NCBI GenBank assembly: GCA_949987565.1
Contig: OX465121.1
Span: forward strand, 7,918,774-7,982,773
Direction of reading: 5' to 3'
Length of the DNA stretch: 64,000 nucleotides
From: Luidia sarsii
Taxonomy: Eukaryota; Echinodermata; Asteroidea; Paxillosida; Luidiidae
Shown here: positions 45,686-56,784 of the stretch, in pieces
How the letters are laid out: every line of letters starts with the position of its first letter
How positions within the stretch are numbered: position 1 is the stretch's first letter
Program-made: the position numbers and the translations under genes
The notes under the pieces: generated by a model
Told to the model about the DNA's origin: nothing
Seen by the model: only the letters and a program-made list of their open reading frames with translations
Database searches by the model: none

Positions 45686-46110
45686 CGATTGGTGATGGTG
45701 GGGGTGGCGGTGGTGATGGTGATGGTGGTGGCGGTGGTTGCGGTGGTGGTGGTGATGGTGGTGGTGGTGGTGGTGGTTGTGGTGATGGTGGTGGTGGCGT
45801 TGGTTGTGGTGGTGGTTGTGAACTTGGGTGGCGATGGTGGTGGCGAAGGTGAAGGTGAAGGTGGTGGCAGTGGTGAAGGTGTCGGTGGCGGTGGTGGTGG
45901 TGGTGATAGTGGGGCGGTGGTGGTGGTGGCGATGGTGCCTGGTTGTGGTGTCGGTAATGGCGGTGGTGAAGGTGAAGGTGGTGGCAGTGGTGAAGGTGGC
46001 GGTGGTGAAGGAGGTGGTGATGGTGGTGGCAGTGGTGAAGGTAGTGGTGGTGAAGGTGGCGATGGTGCCTGGTTGTGGTGTCGATAATGGCGGTGGTGAA
46101 GGTGACGGTG
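45686..46110. repeat. GGTGGTGATGGTG minisatellite
   Basis: About 420 bp of GGTGGT, GATGGT and GAAGGT units, with repeated 'gatggtgcctggttgtggtg' at about 45932 and 46062. Long His/Thr/Pro ORFs crossing it are artefacts. Confidence 0.92.
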
Positions 46111-46579
46111 ATACAATAACGACCACGTGCTCCACTGTAACTGTACACTGTAAGTACATCCGCATTGGGCCCGGAAATAGGCACGTGAGGAACACCAAGG
46201 ACACGCGTACAATTTGTAAATTGTACATGGTCACAGGAACACTTTGAAGTGGACAAAAATGCACCACAAAGTATGCACCGAATAGCATGATTGCAAAGCA
46301 AGAAGACAAGCACAACAAGCACCGTGCTCGCCCCACAAGTTCTGCCTCGGTCACTTCGCTCCCAAAATTCCCCAAACACACTTTTGCGTCCCCGCAAACT
46401 ATCCACTTTGTGCTTGTAAAGTTGTAACATGTAGGCCTACCACCATGCAAACATTCAGATCATATCGTATGGTGACGCTACCTCACTGTAACGCCCGCAC
46501 CGGCGCACCCACGCACTCTGTACATCGAAGTACATGTCGTGATGCACATGTACATGTACATTGTAGTACAAAATCCACA

Positions 46580-46675
46580 TAATGTTTCGATTCTGGCCGG
46601 ACCTCGCTCAAAATTGCAGACCCTTGGAGCAATGTCCTGTCTACTCTAGTCTGCATCGAAACGTTGGTCCTCGCT
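46580..46675. mobile_element. family B repeat, strongly decayed inverted pair
   Basis: 'aatgtttcgattctggccgg' and 'gcatcgaaacgttggtcc' face each other. Core not conserved. Confidence 0.45.
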
Positions 46676-46715
46676 ATTTTGTTGACGGTCGTGTTTCAGC
46701 CATCCAAAGTCAGTA

Positions 46716-47277
46716 TTAAAGGCCCAATACAACATTGGGGAAGATCGGGGAAAAAAACATCGATGTCCACAGATTTCCTTCTGATTTACACAGTTTGTAG
46801 ATGGTGGTCATGATGGAATCCTCATGTTGAAATCTTACAGTCTGGGATGCTGTACTTCCCTAGAAATCTTCACTCAAACATCGACAAATGGAATGGAATC
46901 TTATATATACGGTCTGGGATGTTGTACTTCTCGAGTAATCGTCACTCAAACATCGTCGTAGAATAGGTTATTACTCGCGAGTTAAAAAAACATATTTCTT
47001 ACACTGCAGGCAGGTGCGTAAACCGTGGTGTTTTTTTGTATTTTCCCACTTTCTCAGATTACCATTTGAGCTAAAACCTTCGCAGTATTGCTTTTTAATT
47101 TTGGAATGTTTTATGAATGGTTTGGTTTAACACACAAACTATGGCAATCTTTTTACGTGATAGACAAAAATGTTGCAAACTGCTTTCTGACTAAAATTTA
47201 GTGGGCCTGACGTTTCGATCCTAGCAGGACCGTTCTCAAAGGCAATCTTTTCACCTTTATCAATGTTGTATAAGGCC
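46716..47277. mobile_element. GGCCCAATACAACATTGG element, copy 1, with nested family B insertion
   Basis: Left 'aaaggcccaatacaacattg' and right 'caatgttgtataaggcc' are inverted ends. A family B hammerhead-like repeat (about 47154-47243) interrupts it between two copies of 'ggcaatctttt'. The pre-insertion site is seen as one 'ggcaatcg' in copy 2 (51067-51074). Confidence 0.75.
47158..47243 (-). mobile_element. family B hammerhead-like repeat nested in another element
   Basis: Runs from 'atgttgcaaactgctttctg' through 'gggcctgacgtttcgatcc' to 'ctcaaaggca'. Minus-strand core TTGAGAA is intact. The direct repeat ggcaatctttt on both sides (about 47143 and 47241) is probably a target duplication, although 'ggca' may belong to the element. 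Confidence 0.65.
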
Positions 47278-47279
47278 TC

Positions 47280-48320
47280 TATAAAGCAGTCTATCTGTGG
47301 TTGTGCATAACTCAGAATCCAAAATGGCTACTTTCCACACACGCCACTTCCTCGTTTCTGTCTAAGTCTATACGAGCATAGGGCCTTACAGAGGATAGAT
47401 GTGTATAGGTAGGCCTAGTAATAGTTTCTCCCTCTCGAGCTTCCGTCAGTGTTGTTCACTTCACACTTTTCCTCGAGGCCGGCAACGAGGGATGGGATGC
47501 GGTTACGTAACATCCACCGGAACCCACGGGATGTGTGGCCGGAATGGTTTGGGCCCGTTGCCAGGCACGGACGAAACCATGGTCAAACCTCACGCCGCAC
47601 GCTGCATCCGGCCGGCTGCAGCTTGCTCTCGGCCGTGGGCGCTTGGCCGTGGTCAGGTCTGCAAACATCTCCTTATTCCTCCGTGATACAAACTCCGGAC
47701 TTTCGAACCAAACCAAACTAGTGCAACAATCATCGTGTGCTTTACAGTAGCTGCACCTTGGTACGGGGGCCGCCATGTTTGGTGGTTCTTTGATACCCAC
47801 TATAGTATAGGTCCCGGCTCCCCTGTACTACTAGGCCGCAATCGGTCAATTTGGGGGCCGTTGACATTAACTCATTCCAGTGACATTGCTGCGAGTGGTA
47901 AACGCGTTCGTTTAACCTTGCTCTATACTTACTACAGCAAGGAAACCTTGTTCTATTAATAATACAGCAAGGGAACATTGGTCTAGGATTTCATTCAGCT
48001 ATGCTCATCAACAAACCCGTGGCACTGAGTGAGAGACACAAAAGAAGTTGTAAATACTTGGTGACCAAAGGCGCCCTTTGACTTTTAGCAAGACAGTTTA
48101 GCAAGACTCGCGAGAGAGAACATTTGATCTGTGACCAACTAGGGCTTACATGATTAAAATAATTTATCATAATCCTAGGTATAGAGTGATACACAGAAAT
48201 AAAACTGCAAACTGTTGACTGACTAAAATTACCAAAAATGCAAATCTCCAAAAAAGTAGAAAGCATGACGTTTTCATCTTTGTAGCGGAACGGAACGGAA
48301 TTTTAGAGAATTGCGCGAGT
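47280..48320. other. upstream or 5'-intron DNA, no gene
   Basis: A family B tail fragment ('tgactaaaattaccaaaaat') lies near 48220-48260. No gene supported. Confidence 0.4.
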
Positions 48321-48324
48321 TGGT

Positions 48325-48835
48325 CATTTCAACCAAATCCCAGTTTTTGTACCAACAAAATCCCAGTTTTTATAAAAAAAATTCCAAAGGTCCCAGTCAG
48401 TTTTTCATAGATTTCTTTGTCATTTCTTTTAATTTGTACCAAAGTTCCCAGTCAGTTTTTCATAAAAAAAATTGGGCCATTTTTTTTTTCAATTTGTTAA
48501 AAAATTCCGAGTCAGTTTTTAAGCGATTTCTTTGACATTTTTTTGTCAATTTGTTCGTCAAGTTTCCCGTCGGTTTTTTCCAGCGATTTAGTTGCTATTT
48601 CTGTCAATTAGTTCCAAAGTTCCCAGTCAGTTTTTCATCATTTTTTTGGGGCCATGTTTGTTTTTCAATTTGTTCAAAAATTCCGAATCCGTTTTTTAAG
48701 CGATTTCTTTGACATTTTTTGTCAATTTGTTCACAAGTTCCAAGTCGGATTTTTCATCGATTTCTTTGCTATTTGTTTTTGGTACAGTTTGTTCCAAAGC
48801 TCCCAATGAGTTATTCATCGATTTGTTTGACTTAA
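48325..48835. repeat. 59-bp tandem repeat, about eight units
   Basis: The word 'cccagtcag' or variants occurs near 48392, 48447, 48507, 48566, 48622, 48683, 48741 and 48802. The unit also has 'tttttcatcgatttctttg' and 'caatttgttccaaag'. A/T-rich and diverged. Confidence 0.88.
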
Positions 48836-49312
48836 ACAGCCGTGTCAAAGTATCGAGCCCAGTGCTCGGCTGAACACTCCACATCACGAACAAAACAAAG
48901 ATAATAATATAACCGCTCTATACTGACGTCACTTAGGCTTCGTGGCGCCTATATCACACAGCACGCCAAACTTCTCAACACGTGGGTGCGTTCACGCCAT
49001 AGAAATACTCTATTGATTTATTCATTCAGGGGTGTGTTTTCTTGCGGGGAATGGTTGTTGCAGAATTCATTACAGTATCGCTTGGTTTTCATGAGAGGCG
49101 TGAGCATACATAATGCATGCAAAGCCTCGAGTAAATCAACAAACTTTACGCCAGGCAGAAATTAAGAGTTCGCCATCAAATTATTATGATACAGACGTTC
49201 AACTTTTTTTTTTCAAATACATTTACGTGGGTTATCTTTGTACCTGACCTGTACCTTGAAATAGGGCTGTCTTTCGGATGGCGAGTCCGAGTTTTACAGG
49301 GATAACAAAATT

Positions 49313-49788
49313 GTGACCCGGCACAGCATAATGAGGAATAACCCCCACTTTTGAGATTTTGAGATTTTCTAATGATGTGAAAGAGTATACCATTAGCTTT
49401 CAAATGATATCAAAATTATGTCCGTGTGAACTTTGTTGTAAATAGTACAAGGGGACTTCGCTCGTTCATTTGGTACCAGACACAATATAGCAGCGCCATT
49501 CTAACTCCTCGAAAGCGCCCATTCAAAAAGGCAGGAACTTTACATTTTCATGAAAACAGTACACAAACACTCACCAGAAATCCTCGTTTTTTAAACATTT
49601 AGAGGCGGATTTCGGAAAAATCCTTTGGACATAATATCCTCCAATACATTAACTTTCCGAAAATACAAAAAAACAAAAATTGAATTTTTTTTTATCGAAT
49701 TGAGAAGATAGGCCTACTTTGACTTCAGACTATGTTTACTCGAAAAGTGTTTTGGTGTGATATTCCTCATTATGCTGTGCCGGGTCAC
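49313..49788 (-). mobile_element. GTGACCC element, copy 8
   Basis: 476 bp. Left flank AATT (49309-49312), right junction TTAT (49789-49792) shared with copy 9. Its right end ('ttatgctgtgccgggtcac') has the sequence normally found at the other end, so terminal exchange or conversion has occurred. Confidence 0.82.
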
Positions 49789-49792
49789 TTAT

Positions 49793-50260
49793 GTGACCCG
49801 GCACAGCATAATGAGGAATAACCCCCACTTTTGAGATTTTGAGATTTTCTAATGATGTGAAAGAGTGCACCATTAGCTTTTAAATTATATCAAAATTATG
49901 TCGGTGTGAACTTTGTTGTAAATAGTACAAGGGGACTTCGCTCGTTCATTTGGTACCAGACACAATATAGCAGCACCATTCTAACTCCTCGAAAGCGGCC
50001 ATTCAAAAAGGCAGGAACTTTACATTTTCATGAAAACAGTACACAAACACTCCCCCGAAATCCTCGTTTTTCAAACATTTAGAGACGGATTTCGGAAAAA
50101 TCCTTTGGACATAATATCCTCCAATACATTAACTTTCCGAAAATCCCCCCCCCAAAAAAAATAGATTTTGTATCGAATTGAGAAGATACTTTGACTTCAG
50201 GCGTTGTTTACTCGAAAAGTGTTTTGGTGGGACATTCCTCATGTCGCTGTGCCGGGGCAC
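49793..50260 (-). mobile_element. GTGACCC element, copy 9 (tandem with copy 8)
   Basis: 468 bp, same orientation as copy 8. Right flank AATT (50261-50264) matches the left flank of copy 8, suggesting that the pair behaves as one insertion into AATT. Confidence 0.82.
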
Positions 50261-50289
50261 AATTGGACACCGGAGTCACAAGTTGCGCA

Positions 50290-50485
50290 AGTCTGTTCTT
50301 AAACTTTGCAATCAATATCGCAGTCAAGCTCATTTTCTGCTGTCATCTAGGGATCTGAAGTGTGCAAACATATTGGCAAGCTTCTTTTTACTTAGTGGAG
50401 TCAGAAATAAAAATTCAACAATATCCTTTTAAAAATGAGGGGGCTATTGTAAGGTCATATCAGGAACCCACAGTTTTAAAAAATA
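50290..50485 (+). repeat. dispersed repeat shared (inverted) with 63285-63480
   Basis: Words 'caagctcattttctgctgtc', 'cttcagatcc' (inverse) and 'ggaacccacagttt' occur in mirrored order at 63285-63480. About 195 bp, moderately diverged. Confidence 0.65.
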
Positions 50486-50754
50486 AATATATATAAAAAG
50501 TTTAACTTTTAAGTTTAACTGCAAATTAATCCCTCTGGATTAGGTTTGATGCAAAACTCCTTTACTAATTATTATGAAGCATACATTTTGACAGTAATTT
50601 AACAGGTTTAGGGATTGGTCTGCAGGAAAAAACTGACTTTTTTCACAAACGCTTCCACACAACCATTTGGGTTTCTGTTGCATGATCCTGTGACGACATC
50701 ACAAATGTGCAACATTGTTGGCAACACTGCAAAAATAGTTCTGAGAAGCATGGA

Positions 50755-51109
50755 TTTAAATCGGGGAAGATCGGAAAACATCGACGTCCACAGATTTCCT
50801 TCTAATTTACACAGTTTGTAGATGTTCATGATAGAATCCTCATGTTGAAATCTTACGGTCTGGGATGCTGTACATCTCGAGAAATTTTCACTCTAACCAT
50901 CGACAAATAGCTTTTTTTTTTTTTTACTCGCGAGTAATAAACCATTTCTTACACTACAGAACGGTGGGAAAACCGTGACGGTTTTCAGATTTCTCAGATT
51001 GCCTTTTGAGCTCAAACTTTCGCATGATTTTTTTTTGTGTGTGGAATGTTTAATGGTTTAAACTGTGGCAATCGTTTGACTTTTTTTTTACCATCGCTGT
51101 GTAGGGCCT
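50755..51109. mobile_element. GGCCCAATACAACATTGG element, copy 2
   Basis: Left end truncated; body 'aaatcttacggtctgggatg' and right end 'gtgtagggcc' present. A T-run interrupts the middle. Confidence 0.7.
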
Positions 51110-51534
51110 TCAAGTGATAAAATGTTTATTGCAGGGACCCAGGTTGACAACCGTCGAACTTTACCCGCACGTTCGTTGACAGTCCCTCGACAAATCGGTG
51201 TGCAAGCGCTGGTTGTTCTAAACTATTTAATAAGGACCTGGGTAGTGTTCAAAACATGCCGGCTCTGTCCCAGTCCGAGTTGTGACAGGCAGGTTGCACC
51301 CCCCCCCTCCTCCCTCAACCTCTCCGGGAGATTTTTTGACATATTATACACGCGAAAAGAAGGGAAAACTCCATCTCGGAAACATCCGAGCGGTTCGCCG
51401 ACCGCAGAGTATTTTGAAGTTCCACTTGAGTTCTATAAACGGTTTTAGACTAAACAATGGAGTGGGCGTCAGATGGACCGTGTTGGAAGAGAGGCCAGAG
51501 AGGCAGTTCCATCCAAAAACCCAAAACAATATCA

Positions 51535-51561
51535 GAGAGAGAGAGAGAAGGGAAGAGAGAG

Positions 51562-51605
<44 letters not shown>

Positions 51606-51905
51606 GGAGAGAGGGAGGGGGAGAGAGGGAGGGGGAGAGAGAGAGGGGGAGAGAGGGAGAGAGAGAGAGAGGGAGAGAGAAAGAGAAACAGAGAGAAACG
51701 AGAGAGAGAGAGGTGAGAAAGAGAGGGAGCTAGAGAAAGAGAGGGATGGAGAGAAAGAGAGAGAGAGAGAGAGAGAGGGGGAAAGAGAGAGATGGAGAGA
51801 AAGAGAGAGAGATGGAGATAGAGAGGACAAAGGGTGACAGAGAAAGAGGGAGAGAGAGGAAGGGAAAGAAAGAGGTTGAGAGAAAGTGAGAAAAAGAGGG
51901 GAGAG
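51535..51905. repeat. GA-rich microsatellite
   Basis: Long polypurine tract of GA, GAGGGA and GAAAGA units. Confidence 0.9.
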
Positions 51906-52365
51906 AAAATCTCAGCAAGCACAAATCTCACAACGATCACCTGAAAAAAACAACAACCAAGAAATCAAGTCTGGCACATTGTTTTAGAAATGGCTGACAT
52001 ATTACGGATGCGGCAATAACACAATGATCCGTCGGCTATCCACTCACTCGACGTCACGTGCTCCATTGTCTCTCTGCCTGTCTTTGACCTCTGACCTACC
52101 GACCCTCAACCCCCCCCCCGTCTCCTCAGGGGAAAAAGGCAGGTTACGTAATCTCTCTACGCTCAACAGGGACGCGGCGGTTATTTATCAGTACACAGGC
52201 AATCACGTTTATAAAATTGAAGTTGAACACACTTTACGACCAAAAAGGCACTACTGACATCATGACATGTAATATTATAATCGATCGTATAATCCTAGAG
52301 TGATACACAGGATTGTTGCCAACAGCTTACTGACTAAAGCGACCCGAATTTCAGAAACCAAAATA

Positions 52366-52409
52366 GAGGGCCTGACGATTCGATCCTAGCAGGACCTTTC
52401 CCAAAGGGG
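52366..52409 (-). mobile_element. family B hammerhead-like repeat
   Basis: Minus-strand core reads TTGGGAA with paired stem II and GAATCGTC in place of GAAACGTC. Preceded by the 'gtgatacacaggattgttgc' tail. Confidence 0.55.
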
Positions 52410-52709
52410 TCCTACTAGACGCCTGTATACTTGCTCACGATCATCAATCCTATATTCAGTAGATCAACCATCCTTCCAATAGAAACGATGGTTTGAAATC
52501 AAGTACGGACCTTACTTCGACTGGGAAAAACAAAGGATAGAGGGGACGATGAGAAAAAGAGAAGGGTGGTTTTTGAGAAAGAGGAGTAAACGATCGGGAG
52601 TTGAAGCTGTTGGTGTAAAAGAATGCAAACCACGGTCAGCGCCGCCAATAGATATCACCTAGGCTATAGCGAAAGAGTTGAATAGTGCCTCCGAGAACTT
52701 GAAAGAGAA

Positions 52710-52925
52710 ATAATATAGGAAGGTTTGCGGTGACACCATGTATAAGGTCTCTTAAAGAAGAGGTGTGGTTCTGAAAAGAACCTGAGTGATAACTATATAG
52801 GAGGGTTTGCGGTGACACCATGTATAAGGTCTCTTAAAGAAGAGGTGTGGTTCTGAAAAGAACCCGAGTGGTAACTCGACGTTTCGACCAGTATGCTCAG
52901 GCCGTCATCAATAGTGCAATTGCCA
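52710..52925 (-). mobile_element. family A repeat with an 85-bp tandem duplication
   Basis: The block 'ggtttgcggtgacaccatgt' ... 'ggttctgaaaagaacc' ... 'gagtg(a/g)taact' occurs twice in a row (from about 52717 and 52801). Only the second copy continues into the hammerhead-like core (minus strand TTGATGA, GAAACGTC). Confidence 0.7.
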
Positions 52926-53008
52926 GAGCAATTACTCCCCGCCCCCATAAATTGCTATGCCCAATATTGCAGGGTTTACCAACTGCTGTCTAACGGTTTA
53001 GCAAATAT

Positions 53009-53250
53009 CAAAATTTAGTGGGCCTGACGTTTCGATCCTGGCACTAGCAGGACCTTTCTCAAAGGCAGAGTGACAAGGACAAAGCAGATACATGTACACG
53101 AAGGAAGGGGGAAGAGAGCGAATAGGACACGGATGAGAAACAAAGGACACAGAGTAAAGCTGGTAGGGTGAGATCAAAGGGAAGGGCAAGGAGTAGGGTA
53201 GGGATTAGTGAGAGGAGGGGGGAAGATCAAAGAGAGAAGTGTGGAGGAGT
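53009..53250 (-). mobile_element. family B hammerhead-like repeat plus downstream body
   Basis: The core (53025-53071) has 7 extra bases in loop II and minus-strand TTGAGAA. The body to 53250 mirrors 22610-22850, including 'gatcaaagggaagggcaagg', which links it to the 68-bp array. Confidence 0.65.
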
Positions 53251-53378
53251 GAACACAAAAAGAAGGATTATCAGAAAGCTGCATGGCGTTAGTCATTGCC
53301 CTCCTGGATGTTGTACTTGTAAATACAACAAAATGGTCAGTGACCGAAATGACCTGCCATACATGAATCTCAAAAGAT

Positions 53379-53424
53379 AGAGGGCCTGACCTTTCAATCC
53401 TAGCAGGACCTTTCTCAAAGGCAA
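53379..53424 (-). mobile_element. family B hammerhead-like repeat
   Basis: Minus strand has GCCT, TTGAGAA, A, GGTCCT, AGGATT, GAAAG, GTC, AGGC: stem I intact, small changes next to the core. Confidence 0.55.
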
Positions 53425-53429
53425 AGGCA

Positions 53430-54780
53430 CTTCTGAGGTCTATACGATTAGAAAAAAAACCGTTTCTAATTCTATCCTTGCTGGAACTTTCTCGATTTTG
53501 TTATGAATTTGTGTTCGCTTGATTCAGCAATTACGTTTGTATTTCTGCAAGTCTGCATTTTTAGAAACGGGCTTTTTTCAGAGCAATACTCCGTCTCTAA
53601 AAGAAACGTGTTACTTACATATTTCATGGTACCACCGAAAACATTCCATATTTCATATAATCGGTCGTGGGTTGAACAGCGTACTGCAAGCTCTATTATG
53701 GTTGAACCGTGTATGCTGTTTTCATACGAGAGTCGACTCACTAGAGGTGTATACCTTCACACACGCGCTGACAACACAATGAGAGTTCAGAACGACCACA
53801 CACAAAAAAAACCCACCGAGAATAAACATTGGAGGTTTACCGTGTCGATGTTACCAACCCAACCGTCCAGTGTCGGCATTTTACGGGGGGCGTGCAGCAG
53901 CCAGCGCGGCACCCGCCGCCAACAAAAAGTCCACCGTGGGGGGAGGAGGAGGAGGAGGAGGAGGAGGGGTATGAGATGGGCTGGGAGGAAGGGAGTCAGT
54001 CAGCAGAGGTATAGCCTCCAGTCTGCACCGTCCACCGGCGGACAGTTCGTTAGCTGGTAACAAAAAATCGGATATTCTCCGCTCGACTCCCGAGTCCAGA
54101 AGTCAAGTGCACGGCAGAAGTGCTCACATACACACACACACGCACGCAGTTACGATAGTTCAGCCCAAAACGAGCCGTCGTCAGTGTAGAATACACACCG
54201 CAATGGTGAGCGATCGGCTAGTCACCGTGGGTCATGTTTTACAACCGATGAGAGGTGGAGGGGAGGGAGGCAGGCAGGCAGGCAGGGAGGCAGGGGGAGG
54301 CTATGTAACATTTTTTTTTATCGCGGCAGCTTATAGCAGAGATAAGGGTGGTTTTGAAAAGAAAAAAGAGAAGAAGTCAGAAGAGAATAACCGGGAACCA
54401 CATGCAGGTCTATACTGGGTACTGGTTACTTTTTTGTGTGAGAGATCACAAAAATGGGCCCGCGCGTACTTTATCGCTGTTAAAATCTGATCTACACACT
54501 CTGGGGCGGATAACAGGAATGTGCCCAGCGCAACATGAAGAGCTACATTCCTTCACTCTCTTCCCAAGAGCGCAACAATGACAGATACGCCGACTATAGT
54601 TTCATTATAAAGTCATAAATTACTGTGCCAATTCACCCACCAAATGACAGTGACATGAAATATTTTTTTTTTTACCAGCGTGACTTCTAATATATACACA
54701 CACGTGTACACAACGTATACCGTTCGAATCTGATCCCAAGCACTGTCAACCATTTCGGGCCAACATGGTACCGACTTTGC
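53430..54780. other. upstream or 5'-intron DNA, no gene
   Basis: Short GGA run at 53943-53967 and AGGC repeats near 54268-54290. No exon supported. Confidence 0.4.
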
Positions 54781-54787
54781 TAACTTG

Positions 54788-55109
54788 AAAAGGCCCTGTG
54801 CAACATTCGGTAAACTTTAAAGGTCAAAAGATTACCACAGTTTGTGTGCTGAACCATTAATAAACATTCTAGCTCAAATGCTAATCTGAGAAAGTAGAAA
54901 AGGGTAAAAATAAAAGGCACAGTTTTCGCACCGATATAATAAATTATATATCACTGTTTGAGTGAAGATTTCTCGAGAGGTACAGTATCCCAGACCGTAA
55001 GATTTCAACATGGTGCTTCTATCATGTCCATCTACAAACTTTGCAAAATTAGAAGGGAATCTGTGGACATCGATGCTTTCCGATCTTCCAATGTCGTATT
55101 GGACCTTTT
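54788..55109 (-). mobile_element. GGCCCAATACAACATTGG element, copy 3
   Basis: Reverse orientation. Ends 'aggccctgtgcaacattcgg' and 'ccaatgtcgtattggacctt'. Contains the unoccupied 'gaagatttct' site that is interrupted in copy 4. Confidence 0.75.
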
Positions 55110-55462
55110 AGATGGTCGATGCAAACAAACAGAAGTCTGTTTGGGTTGTGTGGGCTAAAAAATAAAAAAATAAATAAACCAGAACCTGGCACGATTTCTG
55201 ACGGTTGTTCTCAAGTCGTGAACGAACAGCGCTAAGACCGAGTCACCCATACGCCGGTCCGGTGCGACCCGTGACGCCGTCGGCCGGGCCGACGGGCCGC
55301 GGAGACCCCCGCCCGGGGCCGGGGACCGGGAACGCCGGGGCGAAGCCCGTCTAGCCGAGACCATTCTTATCAATTTATTATAATGAGGCGCCGCTCAGTA
55401 ATTAAACTCACGGGATCGCACCTTTCGAATCAATCAATGTTATTATAAATAACCTCCCTCGC

Positions 55463-55592
55463 TTGAGGTCTGCCCTGTTCGACGCGATCAACAATTGAGT
55501 GCTCAGTGCTTTGCGCCCGATGCCAGATCAGATATTCGGGCAAAGCACTGGGCACTCAGTTGTTGATCGCATGGAGCAGGGCAGACCTCAAT
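55463..55592. mobile_element. 130-bp palindromic element
   Basis: Arms 'ttgaggtctgccctg' ... 'ttgatcg'-type and inverse 'gggcagacctcaa' pair over about 60 bp each, with 'gcccgatgccagatcagata' at the centre. One arm is present alone at 17078-17135. Confidence 0.7.
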
Positions 55593-55788
55593 GAATTTCA
55601 TTCTCCTCGACGCAAACATCATGTTACATCTGTGATTCCTTCGCTTTGTCAAAAAAAAAAAAATCCAAAAACGGATTTTCAATCCCCACCGTGTTTTGTT
55701 GGGGGGTGGGGTGTGATATCATCTACTAAAACTGATATACAAAAATGTTGCAAACTGCTTACTGACTAAAATTACCAAAATGCAAATC

Positions 55789-55890
55789 TAAAATTTAGTG
55801 GGCCTGACGTTTCGATCCTAGCAGGACCTTTCTCAAAGGCAGAGTGAGAAAGGTCCTGCTAGGATCGAAACGTCAGGCCCACTAAATTTT
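55789..55890. mobile_element. family B hammerhead-like repeat, perfect inverted pair
   Basis: 'taaaatttagtgggcctgac' through 'ctttctcaaaggcagagtga' to the inverted copy. The minus core is complete (GCCT, TTGAGAA). The plus core lacks the GCCT side, reading 'gagtgagaaaggtcc'. Arms are nearly identical, so it is recent or kept by conversion. Confidence 0.7.
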
Positions 55891-56784
55891 AGATCTACTA
55901 AAACTGTGTAAACTCCGTTTGGTAAACTTAAGTTTAACCTCTCTTCAGTGGAACATTAAAACATGACTCCCCGGTGAGGAGTCGGAGCAGATGTCTCCTC
56001 TCCGTTCCGACGACCAAAGTCAATCAAGTTGAACCCCCCCCCCCCCGACCTCCCCTCCCGACAAACCCACCCGACCCCCCCCCCCTCCCCCTGTCTCCAC
56101 CACCGTCCCCATCGTACCTGCACTGTCCCACCATGGTCCCATCCCTCTGTTGTTTGTTGGCCGCGCTGTCCATGCCCATATTTGTCGAAATAAAAACCAC
56201 CCCACAAACACCAAAAGGCGGACGAAGAAATAACCCAGCGGTGCGGAGTGCAGTTGGGAGGGAGGCCGCCGTGAGATAGAGTTAAAACACGGCGCGTGGT
56301 ATATTCAAGGTTTATCCGGCCAGCGCAGCCGGATAAATCTCGGCCCGGAGGAGACCTACGGACGAGCCGGTCTAATTAGCGGGGCGACGAAGCGTGAGGA
56401 GCCAGGGGTGGTGATGGGGGTGGGGGGGGGGGGAGGGACCAGGCCCTGCGGCCTTGGCACAGCTGCGCTTCCCCGTCAAACCCAAACGGACATCCTCCTC
56501 TCACGGCCTACTTAATTAGTTTTTTTTTTGTCTTCCCAAGACCGGAGGAATGTCCCTTTCCGGCGCCATAACGCGTACATATAAGCGCGGACAACCCCCC
56601 ACTCCACTCCGACGAATGGACAGTCAATTGCTGATTAGGTGAAAACTCCACTCCACTGGTAAAACCAAGGAGGTGCTCGCCTAATACCTCCTTGGTAAAA
56701 CAGTGGAGGAAGAAGGGGGAGTTGGAGGCAGAGGTAAAACCAATATTGTGTCTCACCGTGCCCCCAAAGCTCCTTTGCCCAGTC
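55891..56784. other. upstream or 5'-intron DNA, no gene
   Basis: C-runs at 56035-56100 and G-run at 56420-56435. An inverted 'cctccttgg' / 'ccaaggagg' hairpin lies at about 56667-56695. No gene. Confidence 0.4.

Noticed and set aside
45577..46450. ORFs of 132-282 codons rich in His, Thr, Pro or Val/Gly
   Set aside because: Translation of the GGTGGT minisatellite in several frames; no independent support.
47456..47800. 114-codon minus-strand ORF with several Cys
   Set aside because: No domain recognised, no splice partners, and overlapping ORFs on both strands; left as non-coding.
55230..55380. rRNA-spacer-like GC-rich segment
   Set aside because: GC-rich words look superficially like rDNA spacer, but no rRNA core sequence is present.
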